From Asaia bogorensis (GTDB taxonomy: Bacteria > Pseudomonadota > Alphaproteobacteria > Acetobacterales > Acetobacteraceae), in the NCBI GenBank assembly GCA_945869965.1, contig CAMBRC010000040.1, forward strand, positions 1-35,901: a stretch of 35,901 nt of DNA, given 5' to 3'. This document shows positions 7,916 to 16,055 of this stretch, piece by piece. The notes under the pieces were generated by a model. That model did not search any database, was not told the DNA's origin, and saw only the letters and a program-made list of their open reading frames with translations. Every line of letters begins with the position of its first letter. The stretch's first letter is position 1. Both the position numbers and the translations under genes were made by a program.

Positions 7916-8593
7916 ATGGATTTCGAAACACTGGCCCAAACACGCCGCAGCATCCGCGGCTACAAGCCCGACCCGGTGCCGCGCGCGGTCATCGAAGACA
8001 TCATCGCCACCGCCAAGGCCGCGCCCTCCTCGATGAACACCCAGCCCTGGCACGTCCACGTCCTGACCGGCGCCCCGCTCGAACGCGTCCGCCAACGCAA
8101 TACCGACACCATGCTCGGCGGCGGCAAGGCGAACCGCGAAATCATGAGCCACGGCGAATACGAAGGCGTGCACCGCCAGCGCCAGGTCGCCATCGCCGTC
8201 AAGCTGTTCGGCGCCATGGGCATCGAGCGCACCGACAAGGTGATGCGCCAGGATTGGGTGATGCGCGGCTTCCGCCAGTTCGACGCCCCAGTCTCCATCG
8301 TCCTGACCTATGACCGAAATCTCGATCCCGGCGCGGTCGTGCACTTCGACCTCGGCGCGTTGTCATACGGCATCTGCCTGGCCGCCTGGAACCGCGGCCT
8401 CGGCACCGTGATCAACGGCCAAGGCATCATGCGCTCGGAAATCATGCGCGAAGAAGCCGCCATCCCCGATGACGAAGTCATCATGACCTGCATCGCCCTG
8501 GGCTACCCAAACAAAGAATTCGCCGCCAACACGGTCAAGGCCGACCGCGAGCCGAATGAGCATTTCGTGCGCTATGTCGGGTTTGCCGACTGA
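7916..8593 (+). CDS. Nitroreductase-family FMN oxidoreductase
   Basis: The 225-residue protein is of the nitroreductase/NfsA-NfsB superfamily: homodimeric flavoenzymes that use NAD(P)H to reduce nitro groups, quinones or enones. The FMN phosphate-binding start is clear (RRSIRGYKPDPVP, with Arg pairs at 10-14), followed by AAPSSMNTQPWHVHVLTG near 35-52 and the second flavin-contact region LGTVINGQGIMRSEIMRE followed by CIALGYPNKEF. It is transcribed divergently from the TPP-enzyme operon across a 148-bp gap that should contain both promoters. The ATG at 7916 is the only sensible start. A head-to-head pair of GC-rich palindromes begins 25 bp after the stop and may end transcription. Confidence 0.92.
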   Translation: MDFETLAQTRRSIRGYKPDPVPRAVIEDIIATAKAAPSSMNTQPWHVHVLTGAPLERVRQRNTDTMLGGGKANREIMSHGEYEGVHRQRQVAIAVKLFGAMGIERTDKVMRQDWVMRGFRQFDAPVSIVLTYDRNLDPGAVVHFDLGALSYGICLAAWNRGLGTVINGQGIMRSEIMREEAAIPDDEVIMTCIALGYPNKEFAANTVKADREPNEHFVRYVGFAD

Positions 8594-8617
8594 CGAAGCC
8601 CCAAGCGTAAGGCAAGG

Positions 8618-8717
8618 CCAGGGCTTGGCCCTGGACCCACCAGGGGGCCAAGCCCCCTGGACCCTTAAAATTTAAGGTCCAGGGGCTTGGCCCCTGGCGG
8701 GTCTGGGCAGAGCCCAG
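8618..8717. repeat. GC-rich double-hairpin repeat, two units head to head (G2)
   Basis: Four hairpins stand in a row: CCAGGG/CCCTGG (8618-8634), CCAGGGGG/CCCCCTGG (8640-8660), CCAGGGG/CCCCTGG (8679-8697) and CTGGGC/GCCCAG (8703-8717). The two halves are mirror images around the AT centre CCTTAAAATTTAAGG (8663-8677). Each half matches units G1 and G3. The block fills most of the gap between the nitroreductase stop and the carboxyltransferase start, leaving about 120 bp for a promoter. Confidence 0.75.
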
Positions 8718-8838
8718 CCTTCCCTTCGCCTTGCCTTGCTTTGCTTTGCTCACGCACATTGCGAACCGCGACACTTGGTGGGAATATCGACAATCCGGTG
8801 AGCCAACACCGGCAACGGCCCGCGGGAAGGAAACACCG

Positions 8839-10392
8839 ATGTCCTGGCAGGAAGAAATCGACGAGCTCAAGCAGCGCCAAACCATGGCCCATGCGATGGG
8901 CGGCCCCGAGGGCATCGCCCGCCAGCGCTTGAACGGCAAGCTCCTCGTCCGCGAACGACTCGCCGCCCTTGCCGACCCCGGCAGCTTCAACGAGTTCATG
9001 GGCCTGACCGGCCACGGCACCTACGAGAACGGCAAGCTCAAGCACTTCCTGCCCAAGGGCTTCGTCACCGGCACGATGAAGCTCGACGGCCGCAAGGTCA
9101 TCGTCACCGCCGGCGACTTCACCGTGCGCGGCGGCTCCGGCGGCACCCGCGGCGGCATGGGCCAGGAACTCTCTGCCGCCGAGCGCTCGATCGAATGGCG
9201 CCTGCCGCATATCCGCCTGCTCGACGCCGCCGGCGGCTCCGTCCGCACCTTCGAGGATTACGGCCGCACTTATCTGCCGGACGGCAACACCTGGACCCAT
9301 CTCGAGGTCAAGCTGCTGAACCTCGTCCCCACCGTCTCCGCCGTCCTCGGCTCGGTCGCCGGCCTGCCGGCCATCCAGGCCTGCCTCGCCCACTTTAACG
9401 TCATGGTGAAGGGCTTCACCCAGATCTTCCCCGGCGGCCCACCCGTCGTGAAGGCCGCGCTAGACCTCGACATCACCAAGGAAGAACTCGGCGGCGACCA
9501 CATCCACACCCGCATCTCCGGCTGCATCGACAACCTGGCCGACACCGAACAGGACGCCTTCGACCAGATCCGCCGCTTCCTCTCCTACCTGCCCTCCAGC
9601 GTCCACGAAATGGCCCCGCGCGGCCCGATCACCGACGACCCCGAGCGCACCGAGGAAACCCTCCTCAGCGCCATGCCGAAGAACAAACGCGCCACCTACG
9701 ACGCCCGAAAAGTCCTGAACGCCGTCATCGACAAAGACAGCTTCTTCGAGATCGCCCCGCTCTACGGCCGCGCCCGTATCACCGGCCTGGCCCGCGTCGA
9801 CGGCTTCCCCGTCGCCATCATGATCAACAACCCGCGCTACAACGGCGGCTCCACCGACGTCGCGGCCGGCTCCAAGGCCATGCGCCTGATGCAACTCGCC
9901 GACCTCTTCCATCTCCCCCTGATCTCACTCGCCGACGAACCCGGCTTCATGGTCGGCCCCGACGCCGAACGCCAAGGCATCGAACGCGCCGGTGCGCGCA
10001 TGGTGTCCATCGTCTGCTCCACCCGCATGCCATGGCTGACCATCGTCCTCGGCAAACTCTACGGCGTCGCCGGCCAATGCCACCACCGCCCCTCCGGCAT
10101 GTTCCGCCGCTACGCGTGGCCCAGCGCCAACTGGGGCAGCATGCACATCACCGGCGGTGTCGCCGCCGCCTACCGCCGCGAAATCGCCGACGCCCCAGAC
10201 CCCGCCGCCAAGAAAGCCGAAATCGAAGCCCGCCTCCAGGCCATGGCCTCGCCCTTCCTGACCGCCGAAACCACCGGCCAGGACATCATCGACCCCCGCA
10301 CAACCCGACAGAAAATGGTCGAGTTCGTGCACGACGCCCAACGCATCCTGCAAAGCCAGGTCGGCATACCGGGCCTGCCCTACCTGCCGTAG
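8839..10392 (+). CDS. Acyl-CoA carboxylase carboxyltransferase (beta) subunit
   Basis: The 517-residue protein has the two crotonase-like lobes of biotin-dependent acyl-CoA carboxyltransferases (propionyl-, methylcrotonyl-, geranyl-CoA type). The first lobe has RERLAALADPGSFNEF and VIVTAGDFTVRGGSGG; the second has VDGFPVAIMINNPRYNGGS, PLISLADEPGFMVG and ITGGVAAAYRREI. In the complex it moves carboxyl from biotin to the acyl-CoA. The start at 8839 has GGGAAGG eight bases upstream and gives the family N-terminus MSWQEEIDELKQRQ. No biotin carboxylase or biotin-carrier gene is next to it, so it either borrows an alpha subunit encoded elsewhere or acts as a decarboxylase component. The acyl-CoA used cannot be told from sequence. 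Confidence 0.9.
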   Translation: MSWQEEIDELKQRQTMAHAMGGPEGIARQRLNGKLLVRERLAALADPGSFNEFMGLTGHGTYENGKLKHFLPKGFVTGTMKLDGRKVIVTAGDFTVRGGSGGTRGGMGQELSAAERSIEWRLPHIRLLDAAGGSVRTFEDYGRTYLPDGNTWTHLEVKLLNLVPTVSAVLGSVAGLPAIQACLAHFNVMVKGFTQIFPGGPPVVKAALDLDITKEELGGDHIHTRISGCIDNLADTEQDAFDQIRRFLSYLPSSVHEMAPRGPITDDPERTEETLLSAMPKNKRATYDARKVLNAVIDKDSFFEIAPLYGRARITGLARVDGFPVAIMINNPRYNGGSTDVAAGSKAMRLMQLADLFHLPLISLADEPGFMVGPDAERQGIERAGARMVSIVCSTRMPWLTIVLGKLYGVAGQCHHRPSGMFRRYAWPSANWGSMHITGGVAAAYRREIADAPDPAAKKAEIEARLQAMASPFLTAETTGQDIIDPRTTRQKMVEFVHDAQRILQSQVGIPGLPYLP

Positions 10393-10402
10393 CCCGCGCG
10401 TA

Positions 10403-10434
10403 GCGGCGTGACCAGCATCCACTGGGCACGCCGC
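10403..10434. terminator. Hairpin between convergent genes
   Basis: GCGGCGTG (10403-10410) and CACGCCGC (10427-10434) form an 8-bp perfect stem around 16 nt. It occupies most of the 52-bp gap between two convergent genes and may end transcription from both sides, although no U-tract is present. Confidence 0.4.
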
Positions 10435-10444
10435 GGCAGGGCGC

Positions 10445-11644
10445 CTACTCCGCCATCGCCACCTCTGTCCGCGGACCGATCTGCGCCGCGTACCGCGCCA
10501 AGGTCGCGCGCGCCGCCTGGAACCCCGCCAGCTCCCGCCCGGCCAACGCCACTGACCGCATCGCGTGCTTCGCCGGATCAACGGCCCGTCCGGCCATCAC
10601 CACCTCATAGTGCAGATGTGGCCCGGTCGACATCCCGGTCGAGCCCACGAACCCGATCACGTCCCCCTGCCGCACCGCCCGGCGCGGCAGCGTCCCGCGC
10701 GCGAAACGCGACAAATGCGCGTATCGCGTCTCCGTGCCATCCCGGTGCTTCAGCCGCACGATCCGGCCATAGCCGCCCTCGGACTGCGCCGAGATGACGA
10801 CGCCATTGGCCGACGCAAACACCGGCGTGCCCGTCGGTGCGGCAAAATCGGTGCCCCGATGCATCTGCGTGAACCCCAGTATCGGATGATTGCGCGCGCC
10901 AAACCCCGACGACACGCGGGCCCCGTCCAGCGGTGTCCGCAAAAAAGCCCGCCGCATGCGGTGGCCGCGGTCATCGAACCAGTCCGCACCGTCCGCGCGC
11001 GTCTCGAAGCGCCAGAACGCCAACCGCTTGCCCGACAGTTCGAGATCGACATGCAGCACCCGCCCGTGGCTCAGCACGTCGCCATCATCGCCGCGAAACC
11101 GCTCGAACAGGATGGAGAACCGGTCACCCGGCTGGATATCGCGCTGGAAATCGACCTGGTGGCCCAGCATCCGCACCACGGACAGTGTCAGCCCCGGCGG
11201 AAGCCCGGCCGCCACGGCCGCGGGAAACAGCCCGCCATCGATCGTACCGGTCGCCATCGCCAACATGCGCTGCTGCGGTTCCGCAATCTCCTCCGCCCGC
11301 CATTGATCGGCTTCCAGGCGCACGCGAACCGTCCGTCCCGGCGCCGACTCCACCTCCATGGCAACCAGCGCGTCATCGCGTGCGGGATCGAGCTGGATCG
11401 CCACTTCCTGGCCAACGCGCAGCGATCGCGGGGGGAATACCGGCCGGATGGCGCTCACCGCGCCCTCCACCTCATCACGGTCCACGCCCGCACCCAGCAG
11501 CAATCCAATCAGCGTATCCCCGGGCCGCACCACCATGGTCCGTTCCGCCAGCACCGTCCCGGCACTTCGGGCGGGCAAGGTCGAAAACGCGACAGTCGCC
11601 ACCAAGGCAATCCGCGAAATTTTAGTAATATTCCAGCGCTGCAT
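10445..11644 (-). CDS. M23-family (LytM) metallopeptidase, secreted
   Basis: The 399-residue envelope protein begins with a signal or anchor segment (MQRWNITKISRIALVATVAF then STLPARSAG), so it acts in the periplasm. Residues ~40-100 include VVRPGDTLIGLLLGAGV, a LysM-like or OapA-like peptidoglycan-binding start. The C-terminal LytM domain has the zinc-site pattern H262-x3-D266 (HRGTDFAAPTGTPV), H310 (RYAHLS) and H343-x-H345 (GPHLHYEV), all retained, so it should be an active endopeptidase cutting peptide cross-links in the cell wall. I prefer the ATG at 11644 to an in-frame TTG at 11674 because it puts the signal sequence at the N-terminus. It stands alone and converges on the carboxyltransferase gene. 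Confidence 0.9.
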   Translation of the reverse strand: MQRWNITKISRIALVATVAFSTLPARSAGTVLAERTMVVRPGDTLIGLLLGAGVDRDEVEGAVSAIRPVFPPRSLRVGQEVAIQLDPARDDALVAMEVESAPGRTVRVRLEADQWRAEEIAEPQQRMLAMATGTIDGGLFPAAVAAGLPPGLTLSVVRMLGHQVDFQRDIQPGDRFSILFERFRGDDGDVLSHGRVLHVDLELSGKRLAFWRFETRADGADWFDDRGHRMRRAFLRTPLDGARVSSGFGARNHPILGFTQMHRGTDFAAPTGTPVFASANGVVISAQSEGGYGRIVRLKHRDGTETRYAHLSRFARGTLPRRAVRQGDVIGFVGSTGMSTGPHLHYEVVMAGRAVDPAKHAMRSVALAGRELAGFQAARATLARYAAQIGPRTEVAMAE

Positions 11645-11791
11645 CCTGCTACCCCGCCTGTCGAACGGGATCAACGCGATTGGCTACGAATCTGTCAACC
11701 CAGTTTATCCTGCCGCATGACAATTTCACTACCCACATACTGCAACGATTATCATCCGGGTTGAGATATCCTTGCCCAGCCAGCGCCCAGG

Positions 11792-12208
11792 CTACATTTC
11801 CACCACGACGTATTTCCGCTCCACGCTCACCGTCACCGTCTCCGCCATGAACGGTCCCTTGGCCAGAGTCTCCCCAGCCTCCACCGAAACATTGAAGCTG
11901 CGCGCCTTCACATCATCCGGCTCGCACCAACTCTGCCCGGTCCGGATATCGAACTCCCAGCAATGCCACGGACACCGGATCATCTCGCCCTGCCGCGCCA
12001 GCCCGTACTCGCCGGGCAAAGGCGACACCAACTGGCTCAAGATCGCCCCCTCGCACAACGAAGCCCCCTGGTGCGGACAAGTGTTGATCAGCGCGAAGAA
12101 CGCGCCCCCCAGGTTGAACACCCCGATCTGCCGCCCGCGCACGGTAACGATCTTCCGCCCGCCCGGCGGAATCTCATCCGCCGTGGCCACCACATGCCGG
12201 CTCGCCAT
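11792..12208 (-). CDS. Rieske [2Fe-2S] ferredoxin-like protein
   Basis: The 138-residue single-domain Rieske protein has cluster ligands C44-x-H46 (CPHQG) and C79-x2-H82 (CPWHCWEF), spaced as in dioxygenase-type ferredoxins. It probably transfers electrons to an oxygenase, or is a small regulatory or electron-carrier partner of the amidohydrolases. Its ATG overlaps the upstream amidohydrolase stop (ATGA at 12207-12210), which decides the start at 12208 against a longer frame beginning at 12262 and indicates translational coupling. No oxygenase alpha subunit is adjacent, so the electron acceptor is unknown. Third gene of a three-gene minus-strand operon. Confidence 0.92.
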   Translation of the reverse strand: MASRHVVATADEIPPGGRKIVTVRGRQIGVFNLGGAFFALINTCPHQGASLCEGAILSQLVSPLPGEYGLARQGEMIRCPWHCWEFDIRTGQSWCEPDDVKARSFNVSVEAGETLAKGPFMAETVTVSVERKYVVVEM

Positions 12209-13317
12209 CAGTCGAGGCGGTACAATGCGAGCGCATTCTCGCGATAGATCATCCGCGCCCAATCCGCCGGCAGCTTCACCTTGAACGCGTAACGCGGATC
12301 ATCCTGGTCCCAATGCGGATAATCGGTCGAGAACATCACCCGGTCCGGCCCGATCCACTCGATCGTCTGCAGCATGTCGTCCGCCCGTTCCGGCTCCTCC
12401 ATCGGCTGCGTCGTCACCCAGAAATGCTTCTTCATGTACTCGCTCGGCGCCATCTTGAGCGGCGCCTCCGCCGACAGCCGCCGCCAGGTCTTGTCCATCC
12501 GCCAGCCCAACGCCGGCAGCCAGCCAAACCCGCCCTCCACCATCACCACCTTCAAATCGGGGATCTCCTCAAACACCCCCTCGCAAATCAACGACGTCAC
12601 CAGCGTCTGCATCGACTGCACGTAAGACGGGTGCTCCTCATGATAGAAACTCGCCCACCCCCCGCCGGTCGAGGCATGCCCGCTCGTCCCCCCGAGATGC
12701 AGCGAAATCGGAAACCCGTTCGCCGCACACGCCGCCAGGATCTTCCGATACCGCCGCCGCCCCAACGGCTCCAACCCGCGCGGCGGAATATTCACCTGGG
12801 CAAACCGCGGATCGCCCGCCCGCCGCTCGATCTCGGCAATCGCCGCGTCCTCATGCTCCAGCGTGATCTGCACGCTCGCCTTCAACCGCGGCTCCGGATC
12901 GCAGAACACCGCGCACTGCCACTCATTCACCGCGACTGCCATCGCCGCGCCAAAATCCACATTCCGCTCCGCCGCCGCCCCGCCCACCAGCGGCGCCAAC
13001 AGCCCATACCGCACGTCGAACAAATCCAACAACTGCTCGCGCATCATGGAGAGATCGCTACCCGGCGGCCCGCCATCCTTCGGCCAGGCATCCATCCGCA
13101 TCCCGTTCCCCGGCGACATCCGCGGATACAGCGACCCCTTGTGCAACGGCTGCCGCGACCGGTTGCCGATCGTCACCCGATGCTCCCGCCACCGCGCCGA
13201 CAAAAACGGATCGAAATCCGCCGGCGTGCGAAAAAACGGATGCACATCGCAATCCACAAACCCCAGATGCTGCTGACCGGGGGACTCAATACGCGTTTCG
13301 CGGAGCGTCACGTTCAT
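12208..13317 (-). CDS. Amidohydrolase family 2 (ACMSD-like) protein A
   Basis: The 369-residue TIM-barrel metal enzyme belongs to the ACMSD/gamma-resorcylate-decarboxylase branch of the amidohydrolase superfamily, whose members hydrolyse or decarboxylate small cyclic acids. The D-x-H metal motif is at 24-26 (VDCDVHPFF). The middle strand His is in FPISLHLGGTSGH, and the catalytic Asp is in MFSTDYPHWD near the C-terminus. It starts at 13317, preceded by GGAGA, 21 bp after the stop of a second, related amidohydrolase, and ends in an ATGA overlap with the Rieske gene. The pairing with a sister enzyme suggests a heteromeric complex or two consecutive steps. The substrate is unknown. Confidence 0.9.
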   Translation of the reverse strand: MNVTLRETRIESPGQQHLGFVDCDVHPFFRTPADFDPFLSARWREHRVTIGNRSRQPLHKGSLYPRMSPGNGMRMDAWPKDGGPPGSDLSMMREQLLDLFDVRYGLLAPLVGGAAAERNVDFGAAMAVAVNEWQCAVFCDPEPRLKASVQITLEHEDAAIAEIERRAGDPRFAQVNIPPRGLEPLGRRRYRKILAACAANGFPISLHLGGTSGHASTGGGWASFYHEEHPSYVQSMQTLVTSLICEGVFEEIPDLKVVMVEGGFGWLPALGWRMDKTWRRLSAEAPLKMAPSEYMKKHFWVTTQPMEEPERADDMLQTIEWIGPDRVMFSTDYPHWDQDDPRYAFKVKLPADWARMIYRENALALYRLD

Positions 13318-13338
13318 GGCGTCGTCTCCATTCTCTTT

Positions 13339-14406
13339 CTATGCGGCCCTGAGCCGAGGATAAGTCGCAAGCGCGTTATCAATCATCATCTTTCGCAGCA
13401 TCCCCTCAGGAATGCCCGCCGGCACCACGTCATCGCCATCGTACTGCCAATGCGGATAATCACTGGCAAACAATAGCATATCCTCACTGCCCAGCTGCTC
13501 CAGCACCGCCGTCAACCCAGCCGCATCCGGCGGCTCATCCAACGGCTGCATCGTCAGCCGCACCCGCGCCCGAATGATATCCGCCGGCAGCTTGTTCAAC
13601 CACGGCACCTCACTGCGCACCCCGCGCCAGGTCTTGTTGATCCGCCACATGCTCGCCGGCAGCCACGTCACCCCGGACTCCAACAAAACCACCATCAAAT
13701 CCGGAAACTTCTGAAACACCCCCTCCGCCAGCAACGAATTCAACGCCCCGGCAAACCCCTCCGCATACGAGATATAATCCTCCAGCAGCGTCGACCCCCA
13801 CCCCCCCGCACTCGGCGGATGCCGAAACGTCGACCCCGCATGAATCCCGATCGGCAACCCATGCTTCTCCGCCGCCCGATAAATCGGCCAGGTCTGCCGC
13901 CGCCCCAACGGCAACTCCGCCATCGACAGCATCAGCACCTGCACAAACCGCCGATCCCCCGCCAGCCGCTCGATCTCCTCCGCCGCCAACTCCCCACTAT
14001 GCTGCGGCACCAAGATCGACGCCCTAAGCCGCGGATCCCGATCCAGCCACTCCGCCGCCACCCAATTATTCACCCCCCGGCAAAAAGCCGCCGACAAATC
14101 CTCCGACATCAACGCCTGCGCGCCATGCAACACATTGCAGATCGCAATCCCCGTCCCCATCGGGTCCAGCACATGCGCCTGCATATCCGAAAGCGAACTC
14201 CCCGCCGGCCCTTTCTCCAATTTCCAATCCGGCCGCACATTAATCGGTGCCGCCGGCGGATACGCCATCAGGTCGAAATTCTCCCGCTCCAGCCCCCGCC
14301 GCAGCATATGCTCGCGCCAATACTCGTCCATATACGGCAGCAACACCCGCGCATTCGGCACCGCCGGATGGATGTCGCAATCAATCGCGCCCTTGGTCGC
14401 AGCCAT
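13339..14406 (-). CDS. Amidohydrolase family 2 (ACMSD-like) protein B
   Basis: The 355-residue protein is a divergent sister of the next gene downstream, with the same landmarks: metal motif DCDIHP (10-14), GLPIGIHAGSTFRH in the barrel centre, VTWLPASMWRINKTWRG and the terminal Asp motif LLFASDYPHWQYDGDD. It is the first gene of the amidohydrolase B - amidohydrolase A - Rieske operon, with GAGGGGAAGG just before its ATG at 14406. The paired arrangement points to gene duplication followed by specialisation. Upstream lies a 362-bp divergent gap with a CoA-transferase gene on the other strand; the gap contains an AT-rich repeat. The substrate cannot be assigned. Confidence 0.9.
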   Translation of the reverse strand: MAATKGAIDCDIHPAVPNARVLLPYMDEYWREHMLRRGLERENFDLMAYPPAAPINVRPDWKLEKGPAGSSLSDMQAHVLDPMGTGIAICNVLHGAQALMSEDLSAAFCRGVNNWVAAEWLDRDPRLRASILVPQHSGELAAEEIERLAGDRRFVQVLMLSMAELPLGRRQTWPIYRAAEKHGLPIGIHAGSTFRHPPSAGGWGSTLLEDYISYAEGFAGALNSLLAEGVFQKFPDLMVVLLESGVTWLPASMWRINKTWRGVRSEVPWLNKLPADIIRARVRLTMQPLDEPPDAAGLTAVLEQLGSEDMLLFASDYPHWQYDGDDVVPAGIPEGMLRKMMIDNALATYPRLRAA

Positions 14407-14492
14407 GCCTTCCCCTCGCGGGACGTTCCCCCAGTGATTCCGCAGCCCCCGCCGCCGATTGTCAACATCTCAAGCCAGCCGGCAGCAAGCGT

Positions 14493-14667
14493 CTTCTTTT
14501 TGCTACAAAAAAGAAGCAAAAAAACCTTGTCCTGAGCGAAGCGAAGGATCCACGCTTCCTTCCTTCTCTCCCCTCGCGCTTGGCGGCGGGAGCCGGAGGG
14601 GGCTCTCCGTCCTCCCTCCCCACCCTTATCCAGAAAAGTTTTTTGCTTCTTTTTTTCAAAAAAGAAG
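14493..14667. repeat. AT-rich paired-hairpin repeat, copy R2
   Basis: Hairpin one (arms CTTCTTTTT and AAAAAAGAAG) spans 14493-14516 and is followed by CAAAAAAACC. Hairpin two (14646-14667) has arms CTTCTTTTTT and AAAAAAGAAG and is preceded by GAAAAGTTTTTTG. The spacer is ~130 nt, longer than in other copies, and contains CCTGAGCGAAGCGAAGGATC (14531-14550), a motif that recurs in slightly changed form in copy R6. It is the only copy lying between two divergent genes. Confidence 0.8.
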
Positions 14668-14768
14668 ATCCTTCCTTCCTGCCCCTTGCCTCCCCTGTCT
14701 CCCCCCCGATTGACACATCCCCGCCCCGCGTCACGATACCCCCAAGGAAACACCCAAGGAGCCGCCGC
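14668..14768 (+). promoter_or_regulatory. Leader of the CoA-transferase gene with strong ribosome-binding site
   Basis: This pyrimidine-rich leader follows repeat R2 and ends in AAGGAG (14756-14761), seven bases before the ATG at 14769. That Shine-Dalgarno sequence fixes the start, although the frame is open much further upstream. No confident -35/-10 pair is seen. Confidence 0.45.
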
Positions 14769-15986
14769 ATGCCCGGTGAAACGCCCCTCTTCGCCGGTCT
14801 CAAAGTCATAGACTGCGCCAGCTACATCGCCGCCCCCACCGCCGCCACCGTCCTCGGCGATTACGGCGCCGAGGTCATCAAGATCGAAGCCCCCGCCGAA
14901 GGCGAACCCTGGCGCCTCGCCCACACCCGCCCCGGCCTCCCCCAATCCCCCATCAACTACCCCTACCTCGTCGACAACCGAAACAAAAAAGGCCTCGCCA
15001 TCGACCTCAAAGCCCCCGCCGGCCGCGAAGTCCTCGAACGCCTCATGGCCACCACCGACATCTTCATCACGAATTTGCCCCTCCCCGTCCGCGAACGCCT
15101 AAAAGTCCGATACAGCGACTTCGCCGAAAAATACCCCCGCCTCATCTACGGCTCCTTCACCGCCTACGGCGAAGAAGGCGAAGAAGCCGCCAAAACCGGC
15201 TTCGACCTCACCGCCTACTGGGCCCGCTCCGGCCTCATGGACCAGGTCCGCTCCGGCGCCCATGTCCTCCCCGCCGGCTCCGTCGCCGGCATGGGCGACC
15301 ACCCCACCGGCATGGCCTTCTACGGCGGCATCCTCACCGCCCTCTACCGCCGCGAAAAAACCGGCCTCGGCGGCGAAGTCCGAGCCTCCCTCCTCGCCTC
15401 CGGCCTCTGGGCCAACGCTTTTTTAGTCCAGGCCGCCCTCGTCGGCGCCCCAACCCCGCTCCGCCCCCCCCGCGAAGAAACCACCCGCCCCCTCGGCGGC
15501 CTCTACACCGCCGGCGACGGCCGGCACTTCCTCCTCGCCCTGACCAGCGAACACCGCCAATGGCCCGCCCTAGCCCGCGCCATCGGCCACCCCGAGCTCA
15601 CCGCCGACCCCCGCTTCCTCGACATGGACACCCGCCGCGCCAACGCCCGAGCCCTCCAACTCATCTTCGACACCGCCTTCGCCCAACACCCCCTCGCCCA
15701 CTGGCGCAAAACCCTCGACGAAGCCGGCCTGACCTTCGGCATCGTCGGAACCGTCGAAGAAGCAGCCGCCGACCCCCAAGCCCGCGCCGCCGGCATCCTA
15801 AAACCCATGGGCGACAGCACCCTCCTCACCGTCGACTCCCCCTTCACCATCACCGGCGAAAACAAAGTCCCCGCCAACCGCCACCCCGAACACGGCGAAC
15901 ACAGCCGCGAAATCCTCCGCGGCGCCGGATATTCGGACTCCGAAGTCGACGCCCTCCACAAAGCCGGCACCATCGGCGGCCCCTGA
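14769..15986 (+). CDS. CaiB/BaiF-type class III CoA-transferase
   Basis: The 405-residue enzyme moves coenzyme A between carboxylic acids through an aspartyl-CoA intermediate (family of formyl-CoA transferase and CaiB). The N-terminal signature is LFAGLKVIDCASYIAAPTAA, then DYGAEVIKIEAPAEGEPWR and NRNKKGLAIDLK. The catalytic Asp is D146 in TGFDLTAYWARSGLM. The length is typical. The start at 14769 follows AAGGAG. It is transcribed divergently from the amidohydrolase operon; a shared catabolic role is possible because acids from ring cleavage are often activated to CoA esters, but this is inference. Codon use is extremely GC3-rich, as in neighbouring metabolic genes. A GC-rich double-hairpin unit follows 23 bp after the stop. 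Confidence 0.93.
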   Translation: MPGETPLFAGLKVIDCASYIAAPTAATVLGDYGAEVIKIEAPAEGEPWRLAHTRPGLPQSPINYPYLVDNRNKKGLAIDLKAPAGREVLERLMATTDIFITNLPLPVRERLKVRYSDFAEKYPRLIYGSFTAYGEEGEEAAKTGFDLTAYWARSGLMDQVRSGAHVLPAGSVAGMGDHPTGMAFYGGILTALYRREKTGLGGEVRASLLASGLWANAFLVQAALVGAPTPLRPPREETTRPLGGLYTAGDGRHFLLALTSEHRQWPALARAIGHPELTADPRFLDMDTRRANARALQLIFDTAFAQHPLAHWRKTLDEAGLTFGIVGTVEEAAADPQARAAGILKPMGDSTLLTVDSPFTITGENKVPANRHPEHGEHSREILRGAGYSDSEVDALHKAGTIGGP

Positions 15987-16008
15987 AGGCAGACAAGCGG
16001 CAGAAAGG

Positions 16009-16055
16009 CGAGGGCTCTGCCCTCGACCCGCTGGGGCCGGCGGCCCCAGACCCCG
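16009..16055 (-). repeat. GC-rich double-hairpin repeat, unit G3
   Basis: CGAGGGC/GCCCTCG (16009-16025) and CTGGGGCCG/CGGCCCCAG (16031-16049) give the same two-hairpin layout as G1 but inverted, with stem changes that keep pairing. It lies between the CoA-transferase stop and the AT-richer ParA islet, and so may mark the islet's left edge. Confidence 0.7.

Noticed and set aside
6028-8313. A 761-codon plus-strand open frame opposite the TPP-enzyme gene
   Set aside because: Composition is dominated by Arg, His, Pro and Gln with no domain; it is the mirror of a GC3-rich real gene.
12313-13476. A 387-codon plus-strand frame opposite the amidohydrolase genes
   Set aside because: It spans two real genes and their spacer, with low-complexity composition.
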